From Candidatus Nitronereus thalassa (GTDB lineage Bacteria; Nitrospirota; Nitrospiria; Nitrospirales; UBA8639), in the NCBI RefSeq assembly GCF_032191465.1, contig NZ_JAQOUE010000002.1:434001-498000 (forward strand): DNA of 64,000 nt, read 5' to 3'. The notes beneath the pieces were generated by a model. That model was given only the letters and a program-made list of their open reading frames with translations, was not told the DNA's origin and did no database searches. The position numbers and the translations under genes were made by a program. Below, piece by piece: positions 37,522 to 46,692 of the stretch; the stretch's first letter is position 1, and every line of letters starts with the position of its first letter.

Positions 37522-39297
37522 TCAGGAAACCGAAGAAAACTCCGCGGCATGCTGTTTTTTATGCCGCGCAATATAAAGGAGCCCATCGGCCATGGAATAG
37601 TTAAACGGCAACTCCACAACCACCTCGCTAATTTTTTCATAGACATATTGATATAACTTCTCTGCCTCTTCCGGAGTCATTCCCTCTTTGACCTCATAGA
37701 AAAATCCTAGGCTTAGGTCCTCCGCTGCCGGACGCATAATACGTTGAACTCCATACCCCCCGGGATCACTCATAATGGGAGCTTCTTTCTCGAGATCGAA
37801 TAGGCAGGGCTGACAAGAAAACCCATACGAGGAATTCAAATTCGTGTTTTCCACGATAAAGTTCATAGTTTCCAATGCTTCTTCCTGGGTCTCCGTGGGG
37901 AAGCCGACAATGACATAGCAATGCACAGCAATGCCTAAGTCCACACAGTCCACGCAAATCCGCTGAACACTTTCTTGTGTAATACCCTTTTGCATGAAGT
38001 CCATCATGCGCTTGTTATATGTTTCGAGACCAAAGACGATTTTGTGACACCCCGCATCCCGCAATTGCGTCAACAACTCACGGGAAAGGTTTTTTTCAAA
38101 CCGAAATTCTGCGGTCCACTGAATATCAAAATTGCGACTGGTGATTTCCTTGCACAACCGACGTGCGGGAGATAACGCGAGGCATTCGTCGGTAAAAAAG
38201 AAGAATGGCGTATCATATTTTTTCGATAAATATTGCAATTCATCCACAACTTTTACCGGATCTTTTTGTCTAAAATTTTGATGATCGAGAGTCAGAGCAC
38301 AAAATGCACAGTCCTTGTAATAACAGCCTCGAGAAAACTGCACAGGCAACACCGTTTTGGGAGCCAAATATTGATTAAGCGGAAATCCGTCATAATTTGG
38401 GGCCGGGTGCTGTGCAAGATTTTCTGAATAAAACGGCTGATTGACGATCACCTTTCCCTCATGACGATAAATCAAATTTGGCACTTTGGCGAAATTCTTA
38501 TGTCCCGCGAGTTGATTCACCAACTCGAGGAGAGCGGTCTCCCCCTCAAATACAATAAAATCATCCGTGAGCTGAAATAACCGTTCACAGCGTCGTAAAT
38601 TATCTACTAAACGCGTAAAGATACTTCCACCGATGGTGACATGAATTTCGGGGTTAGCTTCTTTGATCAGACGAGAGAGGGTGAGACCAGGAATAATTTG
38701 AGAAGTGGCCGTAATGGAAATACCAACAAGGTCCGGCTGGTCGTCAAGAATGGATTGAAGAAAGTACTGCCGATAGAGTTCAATATAAGGATTCTGTTCT
38801 TCATCCTTCACCGCTTTAACAATATCACGTGAGGAATAAATTGAATAACTCAGTTGGTTATCGACGACCGTCAATCGGGTGGGGAAATAGATCGACGAAA
38901 CCACTTCCAACCAACGATCAATGAGAAACAGACATTCACGATATCGATTGATATCATAAAACTCTTCACATCGCAGAGAGGCTTTTGCAGGCTCGATTTC
39001 GTCAATTAAATGGGGAAATCGATCCAAGGCTTCCACAACCTTGGCATAGTGTTCATCGCTGCCGGGTCCAAATTCGCCCTCCCTGGTTTTCTCTAATTGC
39101 TTCAGTTTATCAACCAACCGTTCATAGACCAACAACCCATAGGTACGGGTCAGGATGGTATCCAGCATTTCAATATTAAGATCTCGTTGCCTTTTTTCGG
39201 TAATCCCGGCTTGATCAAGAAAGGCAGTTAAACAGGGGAGGCTTAAGTACGGTTGAGAAGGGTGCCAACTTGGTGGAAACAACAGCGATACTTTCAC
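37522..39297 (-). CDS. B12-binding-domain radical SAM protein
   Basis: A 591-residue enzyme. The N-terminus VKVSLLFPPSWHPSQPYLSL and the segment DLVGISITATSQIIPGLTLS with VTIGGSIF match a cobalamin-binding-like Rossmann domain (about residues 1-260). The radical SAM cluster motif is GCYYKDCAFC (Cys325, Cys330, Cys333), a CX4CX2C spacing found in some B12-radical SAM groups. FFFTDECLALSP and FGLETYNKRMMDFMQKG follow in the barrel. It may make methyl transfers or rearrangements; the substrate is unknown. I start at the GTG at 39297 because GAGGGG stands six bases before it. It is the first gene of the nine-gene run. Confidence 0.85.
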   Translation of the reverse strand: MKVSLLFPPSWHPSQPYLSLPCLTAFLDQAGITEKRQRDLNIEMLDTILTRTYGLLVYERLVDKLKQLEKTREGEFGPGSDEHYAKVVEALDRFPHLIDEIEPAKASLRCEEFYDINRYRECLFLIDRWLEVVSSIYFPTRLTVVDNQLSYSIYSSRDIVKAVKDEEQNPYIELYRQYFLQSILDDQPDLVGISITATSQIIPGLTLSRLIKEANPEIHVTIGGSIFTRLVDNLRRCERLFQLTDDFIVFEGETALLELVNQLAGHKNFAKVPNLIYRHEGKVIVNQPFYSENLAQHPAPNYDGFPLNQYLAPKTVLPVQFSRGCYYKDCAFCALTLDHQNFRQKDPVKVVDELQYLSKKYDTPFFFFTDECLALSPARRLCKEITSRNFDIQWTAEFRFEKNLSRELLTQLRDAGCHKIVFGLETYNKRMMDFMQKGITQESVQRICVDCVDLGIAVHCYVIVGFPTETQEEALETMNFIVENTNLNSSYGFSCQPCLFDLEKEAPIMSDPGGYGVQRIMRPAAEDLSLGFFYEVKEGMTPEEAEKLYQYVYEKISEVVVELPFNYSMADGLLYIARHKKQHAAEFSSVS

Positions 39298-39793
39298 AGG
39301 GGTCCCCTCAAAAAACAATTCGGTCGTAAAAAATTATTGCTTATGTTTTCACTTCAATCTTCAGCTTAAACTGAAAAATCAGTTGAAAATCAAAGGATAA
39401 TCCTCTCTTCCTCTGTTTCTTATACACGCCCATTGGATTCCAACGCAACCTTACCAAAAAAGGGTTACTGTGGTGAAATATGGATGAAACCTAAAAGAAA
39501 AATGGTTCAATATTTCCAAAATTTTCTTTCCAGTCAAGGACAATTCCGAGAGAGATTTCGCTATTTTTATAAAGAGCAAAAAATATAGTAAAACCCATTA
39601 CCAAGGTTTTTTGTTCCGGGAATTAAATGAATTAATCGTGTTACATACCTTACGTAGGTTAATTATCTAAGAACACCAAGAATCTATCAAATTGAGGGTA
39701 GGGAATAAAAAAACCCTGGCAGCCCATAGGGAGCTACCAGGGTTTTTGTACTTCTGTATGAGTAAACAAAAAGCCTAAATAATCAAAAATCCT
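39298..39793. other. Intergenic region upstream of the nine-gene run
   Basis: About 500 A+T-rich bases. It contains the ribosome site of the radical SAM gene, a small hairpin (AACTGAAAAATCAGTT near 39369-39384), and the terminator of the NxrC-like gene at its right end. The promoter of the nine-gene run should lie here on the minus strand, but I could not fix a hexamer pair. Confidence 0.45.
39707..39747 (-). terminator. Terminator of the NxrC-like gene
   Basis: AAAACCCTGGCAGC pairs with GCTACCAGGGTTTT (one mismatch), with an inner CCC/GGG pair near the loop and A/T-tracts on both sides. It lies about 50 bases past the stop of the NxrC-like gene on the minus strand. Confidence 0.88.
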
Positions 39794-40747
39794 TTATGGC
39801 ATTTTTGCGGTAAACCATGTGGAAATGCCTTTCATGCCATTACGTTCGACATTTTGGCCATCCCACACTGCAAACGCCACTGGAAGACTGGCTCCAGACT
39901 TGAACTGCACATCGTTGGAGTCATTGGTTGTCAGTGAACGCTTGAACACCACCCGCCAGGTTGGTCCGCTGCAGCAACCACCCTTTAAGGCACCATATGG
40001 TTCCCACAACCCGTTGCCGATCACATCTTGTGAAGCTTGTGTGGTCAACGTGCTAAAACCATTGGCATTCAAATCTTCGACCGAACTTTTTCGAAGATTT
40101 GGGTCAGACATAATGTTACCAGACCAAATCCCAGGATTGAATGGGCCAAGGCTCCGTCCAATACGATCTGGGTAGGTCACACCACCTGCTGGTTCCTCAT
40201 AATAGAAATCCCATGCGATGGAGGGATATTGGTTATCCACATCCCACATTCCCGCAACGCCAGCACCCAGGTCTCTTTGCCATTCGGCATTCCAACGCCA
40301 GATATTGACGGTACCACCGGATTGCCCCATACATTGGAAAGGTGGCGCACCAGAGGTTTGCACAGGGAATTGCACCGCAACTTGGTCACGAAAATCTTGT
40401 GGACCAATAGTGGTGTTATTAAGAGTTTGATCACCCCAGTTTGTCCAAACCCCAATCTCTTTACCATTGGTGGCCATTTTCACCATCACGGTTTTAACAG
40501 AGATATTGGGATGCATAGGGGTAGTAATGGTTTGGCCGCTCAACGGCACCACAATACCTGGCACGGTTTCCCAAACGGGATTGGCCGCGTCCATTGGGAT
40601 GGAGCCGCTAATCTTGCCCACCGGAATTGTGACCGGTTGGCTGACGGCGAGAGGCACCTGCCCGAGCGTCAACATGACACCAACTGCCAGGGCAGAGAGC
40701 AAAATGCCGAACACCAGTCCTTTGTTACGCGTCTGCACCACTCTCAT
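39794..40747 (-). CDS. nxrC: Nitrite oxidoreductase gamma-subunit-like protein (NxrC)
   Basis: A 317-residue exported protein with a Sec-type signal (LVFGILLSALAVGVMLTLG, cleavage likely after AVS). The mature part is the ethylbenzene dehydrogenase gamma-like heme b fold: VWETVPGIVVPLSGQTITT, PPFQCMGQSGGTVNIWRWNAEWQ, KSSVEDLNANGFSTLT, WRVVFKRSL and LPVAFAVWDGQNVERNG. Met140 and Lys269 are candidate heme ligands by family analogy. In Nitrospira such proteins are candidates for the NXR electron-exit subunit. AAAGGAGG precedes the ATG, implying strong translation, and an AT-rich tract lies upstream. The TorD-like gene is 109 bases upstream. The alpha and beta subunits are not in this window, so exact pairing is inferred. 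Confidence 0.85.
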   Translation of the reverse strand: MRVVQTRNKGLVFGILLSALAVGVMLTLGQVPLAVSQPVTIPVGKISGSIPMDAANPVWETVPGIVVPLSGQTITTPMHPNISVKTVMVKMATNGKEIGVWTNWGDQTLNNTTIGPQDFRDQVAVQFPVQTSGAPPFQCMGQSGGTVNIWRWNAEWQRDLGAGVAGMWDVDNQYPSIAWDFYYEEPAGGVTYPDRIGRSLGPFNPGIWSGNIMSDPNLRKSSVEDLNANGFSTLTTQASQDVIGNGLWEPYGALKGGCCSGPTWRVVFKRSLTTNDSNDVQFKSGASLPVAFAVWDGQNVERNGMKGISTWFTAKMP

Positions 40748-40856
40748 AATGACGCATCCTCCTTTGATGAAAGATTAAAACTAGATGACTGCGGACTAAC
40801 TAACTCTTCAATTAATTTAATTAATAATTAATAAACGCACGACTTCCACACGACTA

Positions 40857-41819
40857 CTAAGCGGTCCCCGATGGACCCTGCTCCGGTTTTTCCTTTTCAA
40901 GGTAGTCCTGAGCCCCCACCTCATTCATTAACAGGCTTAATTCATTTCCTTTATCCTGTGCCCCACATTCAAAAGACTGGCCTTCTGGGTTGGAATAGTT
41001 AGCCGGACGATAGTCCGTTTCTGAATAAGGTTGAGGATTTACCGAAAGGAAATTAATTTCGAAATTTACCCAGGCTGATGTCAAATCAGCAATAGTTTTA
41101 TAAAAACCAAAGTCTGCTTTCTTCTTTAACATTCCAGAAAATAGTGGAACCCACCGCCCTACATGCTCTTTCACAAATTTCTTTTCAGCATCAATAACCA
41201 TTTGGATTTTCTCTTTTCCATCATGGCAAAGGGCATACGATTCTTTATAGGCAAGAAAATGGAGAAATTCGAGCTCTACACTCAAATGATCAAGGCGTTC
41301 ATGGATATCTTGCGACAATTGCAAGCCAAACGCTGTATAGAATCCTGAAATATCCCCCATAACATAAGATTGGCCAAATACATGATCATTACCAAATAAG
41401 GTTTCGTAGGGAGGACAATCTAACGCAATCACATTACTAAACACACGACGGTGCTCATCCCGAAGATCTTGAAGTCCCCAATTGACCCCCTCAGAGGAAA
41501 TCCACTCTTCTATTTCATCAAAGTGTTTCGCAATGGACTCAAGACTTTCTTTGGCTTCATTTCCGCCTCGATCACCCAATACTTTAATCAGACTGTCGAG
41601 AGCGGCTCTCCCATCTTCAACGAACTCTCCACTCTGCACATAATCCAGGAATTCATCATCTTCAGGATAGAGATAACTCCAGGAAAGTAACAGATATAGT
41701 TTACTTCGGGATAGGGCTTGTTCAACGGCAGGAGAATCTTTGAGGGGAGAAACTGAAGTGGCAGCAGAACTTGAAATACCGCTTACTCCATTTTGACTTT
41801 CTTTTAATTTCGTCGCCAT
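40857..41819 (-). CDS. TorD/NarJ-type molybdoenzyme chaperone
   Basis: A 320-residue, mostly helical cytoplasmic protein. SRSKLYLLLSWSYLYPEDDEF at the start of the domain, LRDEHRRVFSN, CPPYETLFG, DHLSVELEFLHFLAYKE and HVGRWVPLFSG are the typical blocks of the TorD family, which protects the apoenzyme and its Tat signal until molybdenum cofactor and clusters are inserted. It is longer than most relatives because of an N-terminal Ser-rich segment of about 30 residues and a C-terminal extension of about 60 containing SFECGAQDKGNELS. The context with the ferredoxin and NxrC-like genes suggests NXR as client. Confidence 0.88.
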   Translation of the reverse strand: MATKLKESQNGVSGISSSAATSVSPLKDSPAVEQALSRSKLYLLLSWSYLYPEDDEFLDYVQSGEFVEDGRAALDSLIKVLGDRGGNEAKESLESIAKHFDEIEEWISSEGVNWGLQDLRDEHRRVFSNVIALDCPPYETLFGNDHVFGQSYVMGDISGFYTAFGLQLSQDIHERLDHLSVELEFLHFLAYKESYALCHDGKEKIQMVIDAEKKFVKEHVGRWVPLFSGMLKKKADFGFYKTIADLTSAWVNFEINFLSVNPQPYSETDYRPANYSNPEGQSFECGAQDKGNELSLLMNEVGAQDYLEKEKPEQGPSGTA

Positions 41820-42084
41820 AGACTACCTCTTTAAATTCCTATCCGGAATAGTCTCAGCTTCCCCGATCACAGACAACGAACCATGCAGGTTTCCCTCTGT
41901 TTAGAGGGAGGCCAGATCATAGGCGAACTCTGTGGCGAAGTCAAGGTCTAATTCCAGCATTTTTGACCAAAAAAATTAACAAATCATCCCTCTTAGAGAT
42001 GAAAATTTAGAGACAAACTCAATTCAAAATCACTCCTCAAATTTAATAAAAATTAATCACCTGAACACCCGACAAAGTCTTAAC

Positions 42085-42708
42085 CTATTGAAAAGTCCTT
42101 ATCGGCATGACTTTGATGGCAATTCGATCATTCACACTGCCACAAATATATTCACAAATACCACAACCTACACATACCTCTTCATTGACGGATAACGCAA
42201 ATACCGAAAAATCCATGGTAATTGCAGACGTTGGGCACTTTGACACACAGGCATTACACCCCTGAGAAGCAGTACATTTCCGAGGGTTTACTTTTGCTAT
42301 CCCCAGCTTAACCTCAGAGACATCCCCTTTAGGGGGAAGCAAGGCTTCGGTCTCACAAGCATCAATACATGGAAGATCTTCACAAGCATAACAGGGGGTC
42401 TGGTCAGCAAATATTACCGGTCTTTCATCTTGCTGAGATACCTGAATGCTGTCATGGGGGCACACATCAACACAGTCTCCGCATGCGGTACAACGCTCAA
42501 GAAACAGGGACTCCCCTACTGCTCCTGGTGGACGTAACCAATCGCTCCGAATGGGTACGGGTTTTTCTTGAACTGGAGGTTTGGCATCTCGATGTTTAAC
42601 AAATTCTTGGACCGTGACACCCAGCGAAACCGCGGACTGCTTTAAAAAATTCCGCCGTCCGTATACTGCCTCAGGATTTCCCGTTTTCCCACCAGAGGAA
42701 TCACTCAT
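42085..42708 (-). CDS. Tat-exported ferredoxin with four [4Fe-4S] sites (NapG/MauM type)
   Basis: A 207-residue protein with a twin-arginine signal (YGRRNFLKQSAVSLG) and four cysteine groups: CTACGDCVDVCP, CYACEDLPCIDACE, CTASQGCNACVSKCP and CVGCGICEYICG. This is the pattern of NapG/MauM-type ferredoxins, which hand electrons between quinol and periplasmic enzymes. No NapH-type membrane partner is adjacent. The ATG at 42708 has AGGAGAT upstream; the frame also runs to 42732. It lies between the HExxH protein and the chaperone gene on the same strand. It may act in NXR electron transfer or assembly, by inference from position. Confidence 0.88.
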   Translation of the reverse strand: MSDSSGGKTGNPEAVYGRRNFLKQSAVSLGVTVQEFVKHRDAKPPVQEKPVPIRSDWLRPPGAVGESLFLERCTACGDCVDVCPHDSIQVSQQDERPVIFADQTPCYACEDLPCIDACETEALLPPKGDVSEVKLGIAKVNPRKCTASQGCNACVSKCPTSAITMDFSVFALSVNEEVCVGCGICEYICGSVNDRIAIKVMPIRTFQ

Positions 42709-42811
42709 AGTCTTAAGATCTCCTGGGCCCATGCCCCCCGGATGCTAAAGGGAGTAGGTTTATCACGGTCCCCCGGCAATCACCAATCACTTTCCCGCAA
42801 ATACTATGACT

Positions 42812-43810
42812 CTATACGACCCCTGCTGCTCTAAGTTTGTACACCTCGACACAACGATCGCAAGCACCATATTCAACATCCCACCCTGGATGATTTTCTC
42901 TCATATAATCCAGGACAAAAGGTTCAACATTGTTTTCTAAATCCTCAACCCAAGAATATGTGGGGAAACGACAAAGGGGACATGGAAAGCCCGGCATCAA
43001 AATATGCTTGGTGGGAACTTCGGGAATCTCACTCTCATCAACTTCGACTGCACGCTCAATGACTCGACCCGTGTCTTGGGCCATTTCAATGAGTTCGGCA
43101 TGCGTGAAATAATCTGTACGCCATAATCCTTCAAAAACAGATTCGGCTTGGTTCGGGGCAATTTTTCGATACCACGAACGAAACTCCCGCAACCGATATT
43201 CACGACTAAACATCGGCTCTTTACCGGATTGCGCAATTCGTGAATCAACATGAAGGCTCCACAACACCCGATAACGATTCAGGATGAGGTGCTCCTCCCC
43301 TGGATTCAACCCCACCTTCGTATCCGGATCATACCCAAACGCGGGATCCAACATATCAAAAATATGGGTAAGTTCATGGCGCAGATATCGATTGATGGCA
43401 GGGTCATAGAATCGGCGAGGAATAAGCTTAATACCCACCCCTTTTTTTCCTTGTTCCTCAAACTGCTTCGCAAGCTTTTCTTCGACAGTCCCCCATTTTC
43501 TGAGGATATCCACGCCTTCTTGATCCTCCTTTAGCACTCCACGCACCAGGACGATACCAATTTTATCTCGCAATTCTGGAAACTCATTAAACCCATCGCG
43601 CAAAATATCCGCAAACCCCCATTTGGCAAACAAATATTGATATAACTTTTTAAACTCCTCTTCCCGATCGTCGAGTGAAAACTTTTCATAAATGGGATCG
43701 GCAACTTCATGAAACTCATTGTAGTACGTTGGATCCCCTTCCCGTTCAGTTTTTTCAGCGAACGAGTCAATAACTTCTTGAAGAAGGGCTGGCTGAAATC
43801 GTATTTCCAT
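42812..43810 (-). CDS. HExxH-motif protein with a C-terminal zinc-binding CxxC pair
   Basis: A 332-residue cytoplasmic protein without signal peptide. A metalloprotease-like RHELTHIFD motif lies at residues 144-152 (HExxH at 145-149), following a long helical N-terminal part with many Glu and Lys. The C-terminus has CPLC (277-280) and CDRC (317-320), a likely zinc ribbon. I know no family name. It heads the block of ferredoxin, chaperone and NxrC-like genes, which suggests a role in processing or quality control of an NXR component. The enzymatic activity is untested; the HExxH may be structural. The start is followed by MEIRFQPALL, with AAGGAG before it. Confidence 0.75.
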   Translation of the reverse strand: MEIRFQPALLQEVIDSFAEKTEREGDPTYYNEFHEVADPIYEKFSLDDREEEFKKLYQYLFAKWGFADILRDGFNEFPELRDKIGIVLVRGVLKEDQEGVDILRKWGTVEEKLAKQFEEQGKKGVGIKLIPRRFYDPAINRYLRHELTHIFDMLDPAFGYDPDTKVGLNPGEEHLILNRYRVLWSLHVDSRIAQSGKEPMFSREYRLREFRSWYRKIAPNQAESVFEGLWRTDYFTHAELIEMAQDTGRVIERAVEVDESEIPEVPTKHILMPGFPCPLCRFPTYSWVEDLENNVEPFVLDYMRENHPGWDVEYGACDRCVEVYKLRAAGVV

Positions 43811-44044
43811 AATTTACTCCTTACACGCGATCACTCTGTATGAACGGGGCCTCTTTTCAACAACAAAAAACCCATTCGCATTTTTACGTATTCTTCATTC
43901 AACCACCCCAGCTTGACGGGGCGTTTCTTCGCTCGCTACTATTCATTTTATACTCTGGTAAAGGCATTATAGTCACCCCTCCTTTTCATTGGCAAGGACT
44001 TCATCGACGTACGGTTTTACGAAAAGCGAAAGGATCAATGCAGA

Positions 44045-45142
44045 ATGGATCACATGAATATATCCTCGGTTGACATTGAACCAACCCATGAGAATCTAGA
44101 GCCACTTCCAGCGCCACCTCCACCGATTGATGCCATTCCTTATTGGAAGGCAGGAGTCCAAGAGGTGAAAACATTCCGAGGACATACTCAAGGCGTCTGG
44201 AGCGTTTCCTATTCTCCGGATGGACTCACCCTAGCCAGCGGCGGCAGTGATCGTTACCTTCGCCTTTGGGAAATTGAAACTGGACGTCTCGTTCGATCTC
44301 TACGAGGTCATACCCAAGATATTCGACAGGTGGCCTATAGCCCAGATGGCAGTATTATTGCGACGGGCAGCGAAGATCGGACGATCCGAATTTGGAATCC
44401 CCAAACTGGAGAAACCACACGGCTTCTCTTTACACGATACGATCATGCTGTATGCAGCATCTCTTTTTCCCCTGACGGATTAATGTTAGCACGCGCCGGA
44501 CAAAACAAGGATATCAAAATTTGGGAAGTTACGACGGGAACGGAGCTCATGACTCTGCTCGGCAAAGACCAATATGACCACCACTGGACCGTCTGTACGG
44601 CATTTTCCCCGGATGGCATTCATTTGGTGGGTGGAAGCGACATTGGAAAATTGAAATTATATGAAGTGCTTCCAAGTGGCGAAGAAAAAATGATTTGCAA
44701 TGGTCATTGGCGGGACGAGCCAGATGATGAAGAAACCGAGCAACGTGGATTCTTTGTTGATGAACATGGAGGTTTTCAAAAGCCTATGGAATATTGGGTC
44801 GGAGCCATCACCTTTTCCCAAGACGGCAGCCAAGTGATTACTGGGGGACGGGATGCGACCATCAAATACTTTGATATGCCCGATATGAAAGAATCCCGCA
44901 CGCTCAAAGGACATAAGGAATGGATTCGGTGCCTTATACTATCCCCCGATGGGAAAATGGTGGTAAGCGCCAGCGATGACCACACTATTAAAATGTGGGA
45001 TGTGGCAACCGGACGGCAAGTTCAAACACTCAAAGGGCATGCAGGACCGGTTCGAGGAATTTCTTTCTCTCCCGATGGACGCTATTTAGCTAGCGCCTCT
45101 TTCGATCGAACCGTTCGACTTTGGAAGGGCGGCGATGACTAA
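44045..45142 (+). CDS. WD40-repeat beta-propeller protein
   Basis: A 365-residue protein with seven WD40 blades, seen as GHTQGVWSVSYSPDG, GHTQDIRQVAYSPDG, DHAVCSISFSPDG, HHWTVCTAFSPDG, YWVGAITFSQDG, GHKEWIRCLILSPDG and GHAGPVRGISFSPDG. The N-terminal 35 residues are Pro/Glu-rich and probably unstructured. Between blades four and five an acidic insertion (RDEPDDEETEQRGFFVDEHG) breaks the regular spacing. There is no signal peptide. It is divergent from the HExxH gene, with 234 bases between the starts. Propellers of this kind are protein-binding scaffolds; the partner is unknown. Confidence 0.88.
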   Translation: MDHMNISSVDIEPTHENLEPLPAPPPPIDAIPYWKAGVQEVKTFRGHTQGVWSVSYSPDGLTLASGGSDRYLRLWEIETGRLVRSLRGHTQDIRQVAYSPDGSIIATGSEDRTIRIWNPQTGETTRLLFTRYDHAVCSISFSPDGLMLARAGQNKDIKIWEVTTGTELMTLLGKDQYDHHWTVCTAFSPDGIHLVGGSDIGKLKLYEVLPSGEEKMICNGHWRDEPDDEETEQRGFFVDEHGGFQKPMEYWVGAITFSQDGSQVITGGRDATIKYFDMPDMKESRTLKGHKEWIRCLILSPDGKMVVSASDDHTIKMWDVATGRQVQTLKGHAGPVRGISFSPDGRYLASASFDRTVRLWKGGDD

Positions 45143-45196
45143 GTCTGGAGAGGATAGCCCTGAAGTATTGAGGGCCAATTCATCCTGCCAACTTCA

Positions 45197-45216
45197 AGAG
45201 GTTTTCAATTACCTCT
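45197..45216. terminator. Weak hairpin between the WD40 gene and the response regulator gene
   Basis: AGAGGT (45197-45202) and ACCTCT (45211-45216) form a six-base stem across eight bases. It lies between two converging genes and lacks a strong T-tract, so it is only a possible terminator. Confidence 0.3.
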
Positions 45217-45231
45217 AATTTAAGATTGCTG

Positions 45232-46692
45232 TCACTCTTCTGATTCAACCGAATCGGAAATTCCATACCGCTTACACTTTTCCCAAAGGGCTTTACGAGA
45301 TAGCCCCAGGGACTTCGCTGCAATGGTTCGACTCCATTCTGTACGATTCAACACTTCCACAATATAGTCGCGTTCGATCTTTTCCCTCACCTCCGCCAGA
45401 GTGCCGGTCATCGGCGAGGAAATTCCAGAGGAGTCCCCAGCTGATGGGGTCGGCTGATTACAAAGTCCTTCTTGACAAAACCCACAGCCCTCTTGAGGCG
45501 TCCCTCCCAAAAATGGGCAGCCTTGATGCCCACAAAGGTCCCACACCTCGATTTCCTGTTTATTTTGGGCTAACGCCACTCCACGTTCGATCGTGTTTTC
45601 CAATTCACGAACGTTTCCAGGAAACGAATACCGTAATAAGACTTCCCGGGCTTGAGGGGAAAAGCCATTCACGGCACAAGTCGTTTTTGAAAGAGAGGAA
45701 TGCAACAAGTGATCCGCCAATACTAAAATATCTTCCTTTCGTTCCCGCAAGGGCGGTAACCGCACTTGGACGACATGCAACCGATAATATAGATCCTCAC
45801 GGAACCGTCCTTCATCTACCTCTTTTTTTAAATCCTTTTGCGTCGCACAGACAAGTCGAACATCGCATTCAACGGTCTCCGTCCCCCCAACGCGTTCAAA
45901 TTGCCGCTCTTGAAGCACCCGCAACAACTTGACCTGCACCATAGGAGAGATCTCCCCAATTTCATCCAAGAACAACGTTCCCTTATGGGCTAATTCAAAT
46001 CGCCCACGACGCTGCTTGAGCGCCCCGGTAAATGCACCCTTTTCATGACCAAACAATTCGGCTTCGAGCAACGTTTCTGGCAACGCGGCACAACTCACTT
46101 TAATCAACGCATATTCCCGTCGGGGACTGTTGCGATGGATGGCATTCGCAAACACCTCTTTCCCGGTTCCACTTTCTCCCGTAATGAGCACTGTGGCATC
46201 CGTAGTGGACACGAGTTTAATTTTTTCAATGACCTGCCGCATCCGATCATGTTTGCCAACGATGCCTTCGAAACTAAACTTCCCTTCAAGCTCCTGACGA
46301 AGCGCCGTATTTTCCTTACGTAAGGCAACCACCTGAGTAGCCCGATCTACAGTCAATAAGAGTTCATCCATAGAGAACGGCTTGGTAATATAGTCATACG
46401 CGCCCAACTTCATCGCTTGCACTGCCGTTTCAACTGAACCATGGGCGGTAATCACAACCACCTCCGTATCTGAAGAAAATTCTTTGCAGGCTTGAACCAC
46501 TTGCAACCCAGTACTCCCAGGCATTCGCAAATCCGTAATCACGACATCGTACCGACTCGTTCGGGATCGCTCGATTCCTTCGTCACCAGTCGACGCTTCT
46601 TGCACCTGATACCCCACCGCTTTCAGCGCATCGACCATCGAAAGGCGCATGAGCGGTTCATCGTCAATGATCAACACGGAGGCTTCACTCAC
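45232..46692 (-). CDS. NtrC-type sigma-54 response regulator with Cys-rich linker
   Basis: A 486-residue regulator. The receiver (residues 1-120) has the phosphoacceptor Asp54 in VITDLRMPG. The AAA+ domain (140-375) has Walker A GESGTGKE (172-179), the sigma-54 contact loop GAFTGA (219-224) and Walker [12 protein letters not shown] Fis-type helix-turn-helix ends the protein (about 445-480). Between AAA+ and HTH sits an unusual segment with Cys387, Cys392, Cys403, Cys406 and Cys411. I start at the GTG at 46692, which overlaps the stop of the sensor kinase gene by four bases (GTGA) and has GGGAGGG upstream, indicating translational coupling. Targets are unknown. Confidence 0.93.
   Translation of the reverse strand: MSEASVLIIDDEPLMRLSMVDALKAVGYQVQEASTGDEGIERSRTSRYDVVITDLRMPGSTGLQVVQACKEFSSDTEVVVITAHGSVETAVQAMKLGAYDYITKPFSMDELLLTVDRATQVVALRKENTALRQELEGKFSFEGIVGKHDRMRQVIEKIKLVSTTDATVLITGESGTGKEVFANAIHRNSPRREYALIKVSCAALPETLLEAELFGHEKGAFTGALKQRRGRFELAHKGTLFLDEIGEISPMVQVKLLRVLQERQFERVGGTETVECDVRLVCATQKDLKKEVDEGRFREDLYYRLHVVQVRLPPLRERKEDILVLADHLLHSSLSKTTCAVNGFSPQAREVLLRYSFPGNVRELENTIERGVALAQNKQEIEVWDLCGHQGCPFLGGTPQEGCGFCQEGLCNQPTPSAGDSSGISSPMTGTLAEVREKIERDYIVEVLNRTEWSRTIAAKSLGLSRKALWEKCKRYGISDSVESEE

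Noticed and set aside
40037-40831. Plus-strand frame of 264 codons
   Set aside because: Antisense to the NxrC-like gene; composition rich in His, Arg and Trp without any motif.
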